64,000 bases of DNA from Desulfurispora thermophila DSM 16022. GTDB taxonomy: Bacteria; Bacillota; Desulfotomaculia; Desulfotomaculales; Desulfurisporaceae. Of the stretch, positions 1-7,391 are shown piece by piece; position 1 is the first letter of the stretch, and every line of letters starts with the position of its first letter. Under the pieces are notes generated by a model. The model saw only the letters and a program-made list of their open reading frames with translations, was not told the origin of the DNA and ran no database searches. A program made the translations under genes and the position numbers. The stretch covers positions 265,151-329,150 of the forward strand of contig NZ_AQWN01000001.1 in NCBI RefSeq assembly GCF_000376385.1, read 5' to 3'.

Positions 1-702
1 GTTGTTAATAGAGATAAAAGCAGTAAAATTGTTCCGCTGGATAACAGTGCGGTGGGCCTGGTGCTGGAAGTGTTTCGCTCAGTGCAGGCCCAAAAGGGTC
101 TCAGTGATGAGGAGAAAAAGCAGCGGTTCTGGCAGTTGCTCCGGGAAATGGGGAAAAGCCCCTTTGTGCAGCGGGGCAGCATGCGAGTTCACTGTGATTA
201 TATTGTGGAGAAAATATGGTGCCTGCCCAAGCAAGGGGACGGAAATAAAGGGCAAAAAATCAGAACAACATGGCCCGAACTGGACCGGCTGGATTTTAAC
301 CAGCTCTACCAGTTTGCCGGCTGGATCCAGCGCCTGCATGAAGCGGCTCTGAAACACCGGGAGAGTTTGGCCGGGCTTTGCCAGCCGGCCTCCGGGTCCG
401 GATCGGCAGCTGCGAGAAACCAGGTTGAACCGGGCCAGCATGGTGGAGCAGAACCCTCCCGCCAGCGGGCCGGGCAGGGGCAGGCGGTTCGGGTGTCCCC
501 GGAGTCAGGCCGCCAGACGATAGCCCCGGCTATTTCAGAGGCTGGAGGCCGGCAGACAACAGCACCGGCCAATACGGAGGCCGGCCGGCAGGCGGCAGTA
601 CAGGTTACATCAAACAGTGAGAGCATGAGCAGCGAATATTTAGCATCATTGCTACAGCAAAATGAGCGTCTGCGAGTCAGTAAGTCCAATAGAAAAAAAT
701 AA
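1..702 (+). CDS. Hypothetical protein, partial (5' end outside window)
   Basis: The reading frame is open from the first base of the window, so the true start lies upstream or is one of the early GTG codons (for example base 52). About 233 residues are visible. The first 120 form a mixed charged/aromatic domain I do not recognise, with a tryptophan-rich stretch near WPELDRLDF. The last third is low-complexity Gly/Ala/Ser/Gln-rich and holds roughly three degenerate copies of a 13-residue unit like GRQTTAPANTEAG. The C-terminus is basic. There is no signal peptide, membrane segment or catalytic motif that I can see. A hairpin that could end transcription follows directly. Function unknown; coding status is well supported by codon usage and the long open frame. 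Confidence 0.6.
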   Translation, partial: VVNRDKSSKIVPLDNSAVGLVLEVFRSVQAQKGLSDEEKKQRFWQLLREMGKSPFVQRGSMRVHCDYIVEKIWCLPKQGDGNKGQKIRTTWPELDRLDFNQLYQFAGWIQRLHEAALKHRESLAGLCQPASGSGSAAARNQVEPGQHGGAEPSRQRAGQGQAVRVSPESGRQTIAPAISEAGGRQTTAPANTEAGRQAAVQVTSNSESMSSEYLASLLQQNERLRVSKSNRKK

Positions 703-712
703 CCTTTTTGGG

Positions 713-760
713 GGCAGCCGAGACCAAATTGAAATAACCCGGTCATGCGGCTGCCAATTT
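713..760 (+). terminator. Probable rho-independent terminator
   Basis: A perfect 8-bp inverted repeat, GGCAGCCG at 713-720 and CGGCTGCC at 748-755, is followed by AATTTTACT. It sits just past the stop of the first gene. The loop is long (27 nt), but an inner GACC/GGTC pair may close it further. The T-run is short, so efficiency is uncertain. Confidence 0.5.
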
Positions 761-828
761 TACTGTTAATGCCGGCAATATCATGTATGGGGCCGGGCAG
801 GCCTGCTTAAATTTTTTTATAATACCCC

Positions 829-857
829 TTTACAAAATTACCCGCGCATGCTATTAT
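829..857 (+). promoter_or_regulatory. Sigma-A-type promoter of the Rrf2 regulator gene
   Basis: TTTACA at 829-834 and TATTAT at 852-857 are separated by exactly 17 bp. The predicted start site, near 864, falls inside the inverted repeat at 863-883, which fits autorepression by the downstream Rrf2 protein. Confidence 0.6.
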
Positions 858-862
858 CCAAT

Positions 863-883
863 TGTGGATATAATATATCCACA
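863..883 (+). promoter_or_regulatory. Candidate Rrf2-family operator (perfect inverted repeat)
   Basis: TGTGGATAT (863-871) and ATATCCACA (875-883) form a perfect 9-bp inverted repeat with a 3-bp spacer. It lies immediately downstream of the -10 element and 24 bp ahead of the Rrf2 start codon. Rrf2 proteins commonly bind palindromes of this size in their own promoter. The repeat also contains a TATAAT, so a second -10 overlapping the operator cannot be ruled out. Binding is inferred. Confidence 0.6.
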
Positions 884-906
884 TTATCAGGAAAGAGGCA
901 CTGAAC

Positions 907-1317
907 ATGCAAATTACCCGGCAGACCGAATATGCCATTCGCACAATTATGGAACTGGCCCGGGCGCCCTATGGCGAATTCGTCCAAACCCGGCTCATCT
1001 CCGAGCGCCAGCAGGTGCCCGAGCTCTTTCTGAAAAAAACCATCCAGGCGCTTAGCAAAGGGGGGCTGGTGGTTACCCAGCGCGGGGCGCAGGGCGGGGT
1101 GCGCCTGGCCCGGCCGGCCGACACCATCACCATTGCCGATGTGCTGACCATCATTGAGGGCCCCCTGGCGCTGAATGTGTGTCTGGGTAATGGATTTTAC
1201 TGTGCCAATTCGGATACGTGCAAAATCCACCGCATTTTAAAGCGTGCCCAAAAAGCACTGCTGCAGGAGTTGACAAAGGAAACTTTTGCTGATATAGTAA
1301 GTGGTAATATTTTATGA
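907..1317 (+). CDS. Rrf2 family transcriptional regulator, Fe-S type
   Basis: A 136-residue protein of normal length for the Rrf2 family (IscR, NsrR, CymR, RsrR). The N-terminal winged helix covers residues 1-70, beginning with the typical MQITRQTEYAIR segment and including the wing GAQGGVRLA. Three cysteines, C92, C99 and C105, lie in a short loop, closely matching the spacing of the iron-sulfur ligands of IscR and NsrR. It is therefore probably a cluster-sensing repressor. An AGGAAAGAGG ribosome binding site precedes the ATG. The ferredoxin and hybrid cluster protein genes follow directly, which suggests a nitrosative or redox stress regulator of the NsrR kind. The exact ligand cannot be told from sequence. 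Confidence 0.88.
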   Translation: MQITRQTEYAIRTIMELARAPYGEFVQTRLISERQQVPELFLKKTIQALSKGGLVVTQRGAQGGVRLARPADTITIADVLTIIEGPLALNVCLGNGFYCANSDTCKIHRILKRAQKALLQELTKETFADIVSGNIL

Positions 1318-1348
1318 AAATTCTTTACAATAGTCATAATTGCTGTGA

Positions 1349-1368
1349 ACCGAAACCTGGGTTTCGGT
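1349..1368 (+). promoter_or_regulatory. Inverted repeat between rrf2 gene and ferredoxin gene
   Basis: ACCGAAACC (1349-1357) and GGTTTCGGT (1360-1368) make a perfect 9-bp palindrome with a 2-bp spacer. The spacer is too short for a good terminator hairpin, no T-run follows, and a TATACT (1387-1392) lies just downstream. It is more likely an operator for the ferredoxin-hcp transcript than a terminator. The sequence differs from the palindrome at 863-883, so a different regulator may bind. Confidence 0.45.
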
Positions 1369-1474
1369 AATAATTATTAATTAATGTATACTAAAGAGGT
1401 CTACTATGTGTTAATAAAAAGTTTACCTTTGTTAGAAAAAATTAATCTTTATTAATAAATGGGGAGGTGACGTA

Positions 1475-1654
1475 TTGATTCCGGTAGTAAACCAGGAGAC
1501 CTGCATAGCTTGTGCCACCTGTTATGAGGTGTGCCCGGCCGTACCCAAAGTATTTGAGGTGACAGATAAGTCCAGTGTAGTAAATCCCGATGCCTGTTTG
1601 GAGTGCGGGGCTTGTGAGGAAAATTGCCCCACGTCTTCAATAAGGCTGGTTTAG
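1475..1654 (+). CDS. Small 2[4Fe-4S] ferredoxin
   Basis: A 59-residue protein starting at TTG, with a strong GGGGAGGTGA ribosome binding site 5-14 bases upstream. It carries two classic cluster motifs: C10-x2-C13-x2-C16-x3-C20-P and C41-x2-C44-x2-C47-x3-C51-P. Each motif supplies three ligands to one cubane and the fourth ligand to the other. The length is typical of bacterial 8-Fe ferredoxins. It lies 56 bp ahead of the hybrid cluster protein gene and is probably co-transcribed with it, so it is the likely electron donor to that enzyme (inference from position). It is easily missed because of the TTG start. Confidence 0.88.
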   Translation: MIPVVNQETCIACATCYEVCPAVPKVFEVTDKSSVVNPDACLECGACEENCPTSSIRLV

Positions 1655-1710
1655 TCCTAACTAAACAGTTATCCATTTAAGCCAAATAATTAATTAAGGA
1701 GGAAGAATAC

Positions 1711-3339
1711 ATGTTTTGTAACCAGTGTGAACAAACCGCCAAAGGTGTAGGCTGTACTGTTATGGGTGTATGCGGCAAAAAGCCCGATGTGGCTGCCCTG
1801 CAGGATCTGTTGCTGCATGCCGTCAAGGGGCTGTCCCTGTATGCTGCTGCCGGACGTAAGGTGGGTGTGGTGGATCCCGAGGTGAATGCCTTTACAGTGG
1901 AAGCGCTCTTTTCCACGCTGACCAACGTCAACTTCGACCCGCAGCGCTTTGTGCCCCTCATTAAGCGTTGTGTGGAGCTTACTGCTCGCCTGAAAGAAAA
2001 AGTGGCCGCTGCCGGTGGTCGGACCGACTTCTCCGACCCTGCCGCCAGCTTCCAGCCTGCCGCCGACCTGGCCGGCCTGGTCAAGCAGGGGGAAGAAATT
2101 GGCGGCGCCTGGGACAAAACTGCCGACCCCGACATTCAGTCCCTGCAGCAAATCCTTATTTACGGCATCAAGGGTATCTCGGCCTATGCCGACCACGCCC
2201 GCATTCTGGGACAGGAAGATGATCAGGTTTACGCCTTCGTGCACGAAGGTCTGGCGGCGCTGGCCAACAAAGGGCTGGGCTTAAATGACTGGCTGGGCCT
2301 GGTCCTGAAGTGCGGTGAGATCAACCTGCGCACCATGGAACTGCTGGACGCCGCCAACACCGGCGCCTACGGTCACCCTGTGCCTACGGAAGTGCCGCTG
2401 GGCCACAAGAAGGGCAAATGTATCCTGGTTTCCGGTCATGATTTGAAAGATCTGGAAGAGCTTCTCAAGCAGACCGAGGGCAAGGGCATTTATGTGTACA
2501 CCCACGGCGAAATGCTGCCCACCCACGGCTATCCTGAATTGAAGAAATACAAGCATTTCTACGGCCATTACGGCACGGCCTGGCAGAACCAGAAGAAAGA
2601 GTTTGCCCAGTTTCCGGGGGCCATTTTGATGACCACTAACTGCATCCAGGAACCACAGGGCTACCAGGACAACATCTTCACCACCGGTCTGGTGGGCTGG
2701 CCGGGTGTCAAGCATGTCAAGAATGGCGACTTCGGCCCGGTGATTGAAAAGGCCCTGGAAATGCCCGGCTTTGCCGAAGATGAAGACAAGGGTACAGTCA
2801 TGGTCGGTTTTGCCCGCAATGCGGTTCTCAACGTGGCCGACAAGGTGATTGCCGGAGTGAAGAGCGGTGCCATTCGCCACTTCTTCCTGGTGGCTGGCTG
2901 CGACGGGGCCAAGGCGGGTCGCAACTACTACACGGAGTTTGTGGAAAAGGTGCCGCAAGACTGTGTAGTGCTCACTCTGGCCTGCGGTAAGTTCCGCTTC
3001 TTCGACAAGAAGCTGGGCGATATCGGCGGCATCCCGCGCCTGCTGGATGTAGGTCAGTGCAATGATGCCTACTCGGCCATTCAGATTGCCGTAGCTCTGG
3101 CCAACGCCTTCAACTGCGGCGTAAACGACCTGCCCCTGTCCATGGTGCTGTCCTGGTACGAGCAAAAAGCGGTGGCCATCCTGCTCACCCTGCTGCACCT
3201 GGGCATCAAGAACATCCGTCTGGGTCCCAGCCTGCCGGCCTTCATTACACCCAATGTGCTGAACGTGCTGGTGGAAAACTTCGGCATCAAACCCATCACC
3301 ACCCCGGATGAAGATCTGGCGGCTATTCTTGGTAAATAA
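1711..3339 (+). CDS. hcp: Hydroxylamine reductase (hybrid cluster protein)
   Basis: A 542-residue protein of normal length for Hcp. The N-terminus has four cysteines, C3, C6, C15 and C21, the closely spaced arrangement of the Clostridium/Desulfovibrio class that binds a cubane cluster. The C-terminal half carries the Cys/His/Glu ligands of the hybrid Fe-S-O cluster, visible in segments such as VAGCDGA, LACGKFRF and DVGQCND. Hcp reduces hydroxylamine and, in several bacteria, nitric oxide; it acts in the cytoplasm in nitrosative stress defence. An AAGGAGGAAG ribosome binding site precedes the ATG. It is preceded by a ferredoxin and an Fe-S-type Rrf2 regulator, forming one functional unit. Confidence 0.97.
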   Translation: MFCNQCEQTAKGVGCTVMGVCGKKPDVAALQDLLLHAVKGLSLYAAAGRKVGVVDPEVNAFTVEALFSTLTNVNFDPQRFVPLIKRCVELTARLKEKVAAAGGRTDFSDPAASFQPAADLAGLVKQGEEIGGAWDKTADPDIQSLQQILIYGIKGISAYADHARILGQEDDQVYAFVHEGLAALANKGLGLNDWLGLVLKCGEINLRTMELLDAANTGAYGHPVPTEVPLGHKKGKCILVSGHDLKDLEELLKQTEGKGIYVYTHGEMLPTHGYPELKKYKHFYGHYGTAWQNQKKEFAQFPGAILMTTNCIQEPQGYQDNIFTTGLVGWPGVKHVKNGDFGPVIEKALEMPGFAEDEDKGTVMVGFARNAVLNVADKVIAGVKSGAIRHFFLVAGCDGAKAGRNYYTEFVEKVPQDCVVLTLACGKFRFFDKKLGDIGGIPRLLDVGQCNDAYSAIQIAVALANAFNCGVNDLPLSMVLSWYEQKAVAILLTLLHLGIKNIRLGPSLPAFITPNVLNVLVENFGIKPITTPDEDLAAILGK

Positions 3340-3473
3340 TAAAGGTTTTTGTTGAGCGGCTGACCGGTGGGTTTACCTTCCTCTCCGGTGTCATGGAATT
3401 CCCAACGATGCATAATTGCTCCTGCCGGAGTGAAAAATATTGGATAAATGACACGGAAAAGAGGAGGAGCCAT

Positions 3474-3593
3474 ATGGCCAGCCGCAGGGAAAGGCCGGAA
3501 ATGGAAGTGAAAAGCAACCGTAAAGAGGTTCTGAACCGGGAACGGGGTAAACAGAAGTTTATTGATCCGGAAAAGGGTCCAGAAAATAAATGA
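3474..3593 (+). CDS. Small basic hypothetical protein
   Basis: A 39-residue open frame starting at ATG with a very good GAGGAGGAG ribosome binding site 4 bases upstream. The product is highly charged (Arg, Lys, Glu) with no hydrophobic segment and no known motif. A longer in-frame start at 3393 exists but has no ribosome binding site. A hairpin that could be a terminator begins 11 bases after the stop. The gene may be a real short protein or chance; the strong binding site is the only positive evidence. Confidence 0.4.
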   Translation: MASRRERPEMEVKSNRKEVLNRERGKQKFIDPEKGPENK

Positions 3594-3603
3594 ACCGGGC
3601 GCG

Positions 3604-3632
3604 GGCCGGCAATTATGCCGGCCTGCGTTATT
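3604..3632 (+). terminator. Probable terminator hairpin after the hcp region
   Basis: GGCCGGCA (3604-3611) and TGCCGGCC (3616-3623) form a perfect 8-bp stem with a 4-nt ATTA loop, followed by TGCGTTATTTAT. The stem is very stable but the T-run is broken. Confidence 0.55.
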
Positions 3633-3652
3633 TATCCCGGTCTGATTACATA

Positions 3653-3681
3653 TTGACATACAGGATTTATATCAATAATAT
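3653..3681 (+). promoter_or_regulatory. Promoter of the lactate-racemase-like gene
   Basis: A perfect -35 TTGACA at 3653-3658 is followed after 17 bp by TAATAT at 3676-3681. The start codon of the next gene is 36 bp downstream of the -10. Confidence 0.55.
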
Positions 3682-3716
3682 TGTGAATATACAAAAAATA
3701 AAGGAAGTGTTGCCAT

Positions 3717-4976
3717 ATGGCGGAACAGATGATCAAACTCCCCCAGGGAGCCTGGTTTGCCGAGCAGGATATTGAGATCAGCTTTCCAGCTGACTGGCAG
3801 GTTAACCTGTGTGATAGTCCGGCCGACCGCATGGGACCGGTGACGGAAGATGAAATCCGGCGGGCTTTTGCCGCGCCGGTGGGTTGCCGGTCCCTGCGCG
3901 AACTGGCGGCGGGGAAAAAAGAGGTATGCATCATTTTTGACGACATCAGTCGCGGCACCAGGGTGGATCAACTGGTGCCCTTTGTGTTGGAGGAACTGGC
4001 CGCTGCCGGTATCCAGGACCAGCAGGTGCGCTTTATTTGTGCCCTGGGCATGCACGGGGCGCACACCCTTGATATACTGGCCAAAAAACTGGGTCGGGAC
4101 ATTGTGGCCCGTTTTCCCGTTTTCAATCACAACCCTTATGAAAATTGTCAGCACCTGGGCCAGACCAGCCGGGGCACACCGGTGGCTGTCAATGCGGAAG
4201 TGATGAAGTGTGATCTAAAAATTGGCATTGGTTGCATTACGCCGCATCCTTTCAACGGTTTTGGCGGCGGGGGTAAGATTTTGTTTCCGGGCGTTTGTGG
4301 GGTCGAGACCATTCTGGGCAACCACATTCTGTCGGCTACGGCCTTGATGGGGGCCGGGCTCAATCCGGTGGACGGTCTGGGTCGCTTTGAGGGCAATATC
4401 ATGCGCCAGGAAATGGAAGAAGTATGTCGAATGGCCGGTCTGGATGTGGTGGTGAGCGCCCTGGTGAACAGCCGCTGCCAGACCGTGGGGCTAGTGGTGG
4501 GCGAACCTGTTGCCGCTCACTATGCCGGCGTGGAAACTGCCCGCCGCATCTACGCCACACCTTTCCGGCCTGGAGCCGACATTGTGGTGGCCAATGCCAA
4601 CTTCAAGGCCTGCGAGGCCTACATAGCCCTGCTCTTTGCTCTTAAGTCCCTCAAACCGGGAGGCGATGCGGTGGTGATCGCCCATACGCCGCTGGGCCAG
4701 ATTCCGCACTACCTGCTGGGCGCTTTTGGCCGCTTTATTGGCGGGAAGCTGTGGAGCCCCAACCGGGCCGCCATGCTGGCCGGAGCGGGTCGCATTATTG
4801 TCTACAGCCCCTATCGGTACTATGCGGATGAAGAATGGTTCGGGGGATACGGGCGGGTGCAGTGGGCCGCCAGCTGGGCGGAAGTGCGGCAACTGCTGCA
4901 GCAGAGCCATCAAGCCGGCACGGTGGTCAATGTGTTTACCGACGGGACCATCCAGTACTATCAGGGGCAGATGTAG
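3717..4976 (+). CDS. LarA-like protein (nickel-pincer racemase family, DUF2088)
   Basis: 419 residues, the usual length of the lactate racemase LarA family. Conserved catalytic positions can be matched by spacing: D76 and R79 in the FDDISRGT motif, H113 in GMHGAHT, and H177 and K187 in PHPFNGFGGGGK (compare D72, R75, H108, H174 and K184 of LarA). The lysine is where the nickel-pincer cofactor is attached in LarA. Many relatives racemise or epimerise other 2-hydroxyacids, so lactate is not certain as substrate. No larB, larC or larE cofactor genes lie in this window. The start ATG has an AAGGAAGTG ribosome binding site. It appears to be a single-gene transcript with its own promoter. Confidence 0.82.
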   Translation: MAEQMIKLPQGAWFAEQDIEISFPADWQVNLCDSPADRMGPVTEDEIRRAFAAPVGCRSLRELAAGKKEVCIIFDDISRGTRVDQLVPFVLEELAAAGIQDQQVRFICALGMHGAHTLDILAKKLGRDIVARFPVFNHNPYENCQHLGQTSRGTPVAVNAEVMKCDLKIGIGCITPHPFNGFGGGGKILFPGVCGVETILGNHILSATALMGAGLNPVDGLGRFEGNIMRQEMEEVCRMAGLDVVVSALVNSRCQTVGLVVGEPVAAHYAGVETARRIYATPFRPGADIVVANANFKACEAYIALLFALKSLKPGGDAVVIAHTPLGQIPHYLLGAFGRFIGGKLWSPNRAAMLAGAGRIIVYSPYRYYADEEWFGGYGRVQWAASWAEVRQLLQQSHQAGTVVNVFTDGTIQYYQGQM

Positions 4977-4984
4977 GTTCAAAG

Positions 4985-5125
4985 ATTGTAAAAAATTTTT
5001 CCGCGCGTGAACCGCTTGGAGAAGCAACACGTCAATTATACAGCATAAGGATAAGCGCGGAGCACTGTGCTTCTCCTGTTGGAAGGGCACCTGGGGGCGA
5101 GCAAAATTTTTTGTCTGCTCGGCTC
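4985..5125 (+). other. Structured intergenic region, possible RNA element
   Basis: The 220-bp gap holds long-range complementary segments: CCGCGC (5001-5006) with GCGCGG (5055-5060), GGAGAAGCA (5018-5026) with TGCTTCTCC (5068-5076), and CGAGCA (5098-5103) with TGCTCG (5116-5121). The first two helices interleave, so they could form a pseudoknot or be alternatives. I do not recognise a known riboswitch class. The next gene starts at 5197 with its own GGGAGGGG binding site. Confidence 0.4.
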
Positions 5126-5196
5126 AGCATGCAGCGTTAATCCAGAGCAAGGAGAACAGGCTGGCGCGACAGTCCAATAAAAACGGGAGGGGTTTT

Positions 5197-5943
5197 ATGG
5201 AATCACCGGGCAACAACAAGAGCACGGCCTTGATACTGGCTGCCGCCATTATCGGCCTGGCCCTGGTTATCTGCAGCTTTATTGCGGCCGGGGCGTTCAA
5301 CAACTTTGCCAGCAACAAAAACACCATCACGGTTACCGGGGCGGCTAAAAAGCAGATCCGCTCCGACCTGATTGTCTGGCGGGGCACTTTTTCTGTGCAG
5401 TCACCACAACTTCCCGATGCCTACAACAAGCTCAAGCAGGACCTGGCCAAGGTGAAGAGTTACCTGCTGGCCAAAGGCATTGCGGAAAAAGATCTGGTAA
5501 TCAACTCCATTCAGACCATTCCCATTTACCAAACCAGCAGCCAGGGGATGCAGACCAGTGTGGTGGAGGCCTACCGCCTGATTCAAACAGTGGAGATCAC
5601 TTCCAAAGAGGTGGATAAGATCAGCGAGCTTTCCCGCACGTCCACCGAGTTGATTAACCAGGGTATTCAGTTTGAATCGCAGCCGCCCCAGTACTTCTAC
5701 ACCAAGTTGAACGATCTGAAGGTGAGCATGCTGGCGGAAGCGGCCAAGGATGCCCGGGTGCGGGCGGAGCAACTGGCCAAGAGCAGTGGGGGCAAGATTG
5801 GCCCCTTGCGTTCGGCCAAAATGGGCGTTTTCCAGATCACCCCGCTGAATTCCACCGATGTTTCGGACTATGGGATTAACGACACATCCTCTCTGGATAA
5901 AGAGATTACCGCAGTGGTGAATGCCGAGTTTTATGTGAAGTAG
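5197..5943 (+). CDS. SIMPL domain-containing protein (DUF541)
   Basis: 248 residues. Residues 9-33 form one strong N-terminal membrane segment or uncleaved signal anchor. Residues 42-248 match the SIMPL/DUF541 domain: an early TITVTGAAKK strand (TVTG-type motif), a middle region with the typical SIQTIPIYQ pattern, and a C-terminal EITAVVNAEFYVK strand. Family members sit on the outer face of the membrane or in the periplasm and have been linked to oxidative stress and signalling, but their biochemical role is not established. An AACGGGAGGGG ribosome binding site supports the ATG. A strong terminator follows, so it is probably transcribed alone. Confidence 0.85.
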   Translation: MESPGNNKSTALILAAAIIGLALVICSFIAAGAFNNFASNKNTITVTGAAKKQIRSDLIVWRGTFSVQSPQLPDAYNKLKQDLAKVKSYLLAKGIAEKDLVINSIQTIPIYQTSSQGMQTSVVEAYRLIQTVEITSKEVDKISELSRTSTELINQGIQFESQPPQYFYTKLNDLKVSMLAEAAKDARVRAEQLAKSSGGKIGPLRSAKMGVFQITPLNSTDVSDYGINDTSSLDKEITAVVNAEFYVK

Positions 5944-6012
5944 ATAAAGGTTGTTGGGAATGGACGGGACAGTTGTAAGATTTGCGCTGCCGGGCAATAA
6001 GGCAGAAATGCG

Positions 6013-6040
6013 AAACCGGGTGAAATACACCCGGTTTTTT
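6013..6040 (+). terminator. Rho-independent terminator after the SIMPL gene
   Basis: AAACCGGGTG (6013-6022) pairs perfectly with CACCCGGTTT (6028-6037) across a 5-nt loop and runs into TTTTTT. It lies between two convergent genes. Confidence 0.9.
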
Positions 6041-6089
6041 GTATGGCTGCCGTATTAATTGTCATAGAACCTGCTGGTGTCAGTCAGTT

Positions 6090-7133
6090 CTAACCGACCA
6101 GATAGCCGAAAAACAGTCCTGTAATTGTGGACAGAATTACAACCAGCAGTACGTAGACCACCGTCTTGGTCGTGCCCATCACTCTCCCAATCACCAGCAT
6201 GTTGGGTAGGCTGAGGGAAGGGCCGGCCAGTAGCAGGGCCAGAGCGGGACCCTTGTTCATGCCCATGTCCAGCAGCGCTTTGACAATGGGCACTTCGGTC
6301 AGGGTGGAGAAATACATCAAGGCGCCGAAGACCGAGGCCAGCAGGTTGGCAGCCAGACTGTTGCTGCCCACTGCGCTCTGAATCCAGTGCTGGGGTATGA
6401 TCGCCTTGAGGATACCGGCGATAAACACACCGGCCAGCAGCACGGGGAAAATCTGCTTGACAAACTTCCAGGTTTCGCTCAGCCAGGTGCGCACGTCCTC
6501 CCCGTCATACCACTGGGTGAGCACCACAGCCAGGAAGCTGAGCAGGGAGAAGATAATGGCTACCTTGCTCCAGAAGGGGATGGCCGCCGTGCCAAAGAGC
6601 AGGATGGCCACCAGGGTGCCGAAGAACGCCAGCAACTGCCAGGCCGGCCGGCTATCCTCGCCGGCAAACATGCCATCATCTTCCGCCTGATTTTGCCTGT
6701 TCCGCTCAAAGATCAGAGCCATCAGCAGGCCAATGATAATGGAGAAGGAAATGGCACCCACGGCCCTGGCCAGGCCCAGCTCCCAACCCATTTTGCGGGC
6801 GGTGAGTACAATGGCCAGAATATTGATGGCCGGGCCGGAGAAAAGGAAGGTTACGGCCGGCCCCAGTCCTGCCCCTTTTTTGTGGATGCCGGCGAAAAGG
6901 GGCAGGATGGTGCAGGAGCACACGGCCAGGATGGTGCCCGATACCGAAGCCACACCGTAGGCCAGGTGTTTGGGGGCGCGGGGGCCGAAATATTTCAGCA
7001 CCGCGCCGGTGGCCAGCATGGCAGAAATGCCTCCGGCAATGAAAAAGGCCGGAATCAGGCAGGTGAGCACGTGGGCGGAAAGATATTCCAGCAGTTCGTT
7101 TATTCCACTCATAAGAATCGCGGTCAAACTCAT
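6090..7133 (-). CDS. Permease of the ArsP/UPF0718 family (PF03773)
   Basis: 347 residues with about eight hydrophobic membrane spans. The N-terminal half contains the family hallmark ASVSGTILAVCSCTILPLF around residues 62-80, with two cysteines in the membrane, and a second related motif GPAINILAIVL near residue 100; a repeat of this fold follows after residue 220. The family includes the methylarsenite exporter ArsP and uncharacterised permeases; many members stand alone. The hydrophilic loop around residues 145-160 is cytoplasmic by the positive-inside rule. No ars genes or metal-sensor gene are adjacent, so the substrate is unknown. The upstream 250 bp are AT-rich and hold no other gene. 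Confidence 0.85.
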   Translation of the reverse strand: MSLTAILMSGINELLEYLSAHVLTCLIPAFFIAGGISAMLATGAVLKYFGPRAPKHLAYGVASVSGTILAVCSCTILPLFAGIHKKGAGLGPAVTFLFSGPAINILAIVLTARKMGWELGLARAVGAISFSIIIGLLMALIFERNRQNQAEDDGMFAGEDSRPAWQLLAFFGTLVAILLFGTAAIPFWSKVAIIFSLLSFLAVVLTQWYDGEDVRTWLSETWKFVKQIFPVLLAGVFIAGILKAIIPQHWIQSAVGSNSLAANLLASVFGALMYFSTLTEVPIVKALLDMGMNKGPALALLLAGPSLSLPNMLVIGRVMGTTKTVVYVLLVVILSTITGLFFGYLVG

Positions 7134-7391
7134 TATATTTCGCCTCCGTCTTTTTCTAAAATGCTCTCCTCCTATTGAACAAATTTAAATTAACATATTA
7201 CTTATATAATGATTAGTTTATGTAAAAATCATAAAACTTACTGCCAGCTATGTCAATAGCTTTTGATAAAATTTATTCTTCTTTGGGCAGTAGTTTAGGT
7301 AGTTGGAGAGTTGCCATGCTGTCAATGGGCTATGGTAGGTGCAGTCGGAGTAATTTTGTCGCGATTGGTCCCGTTTGCCATGAGATGCTCT

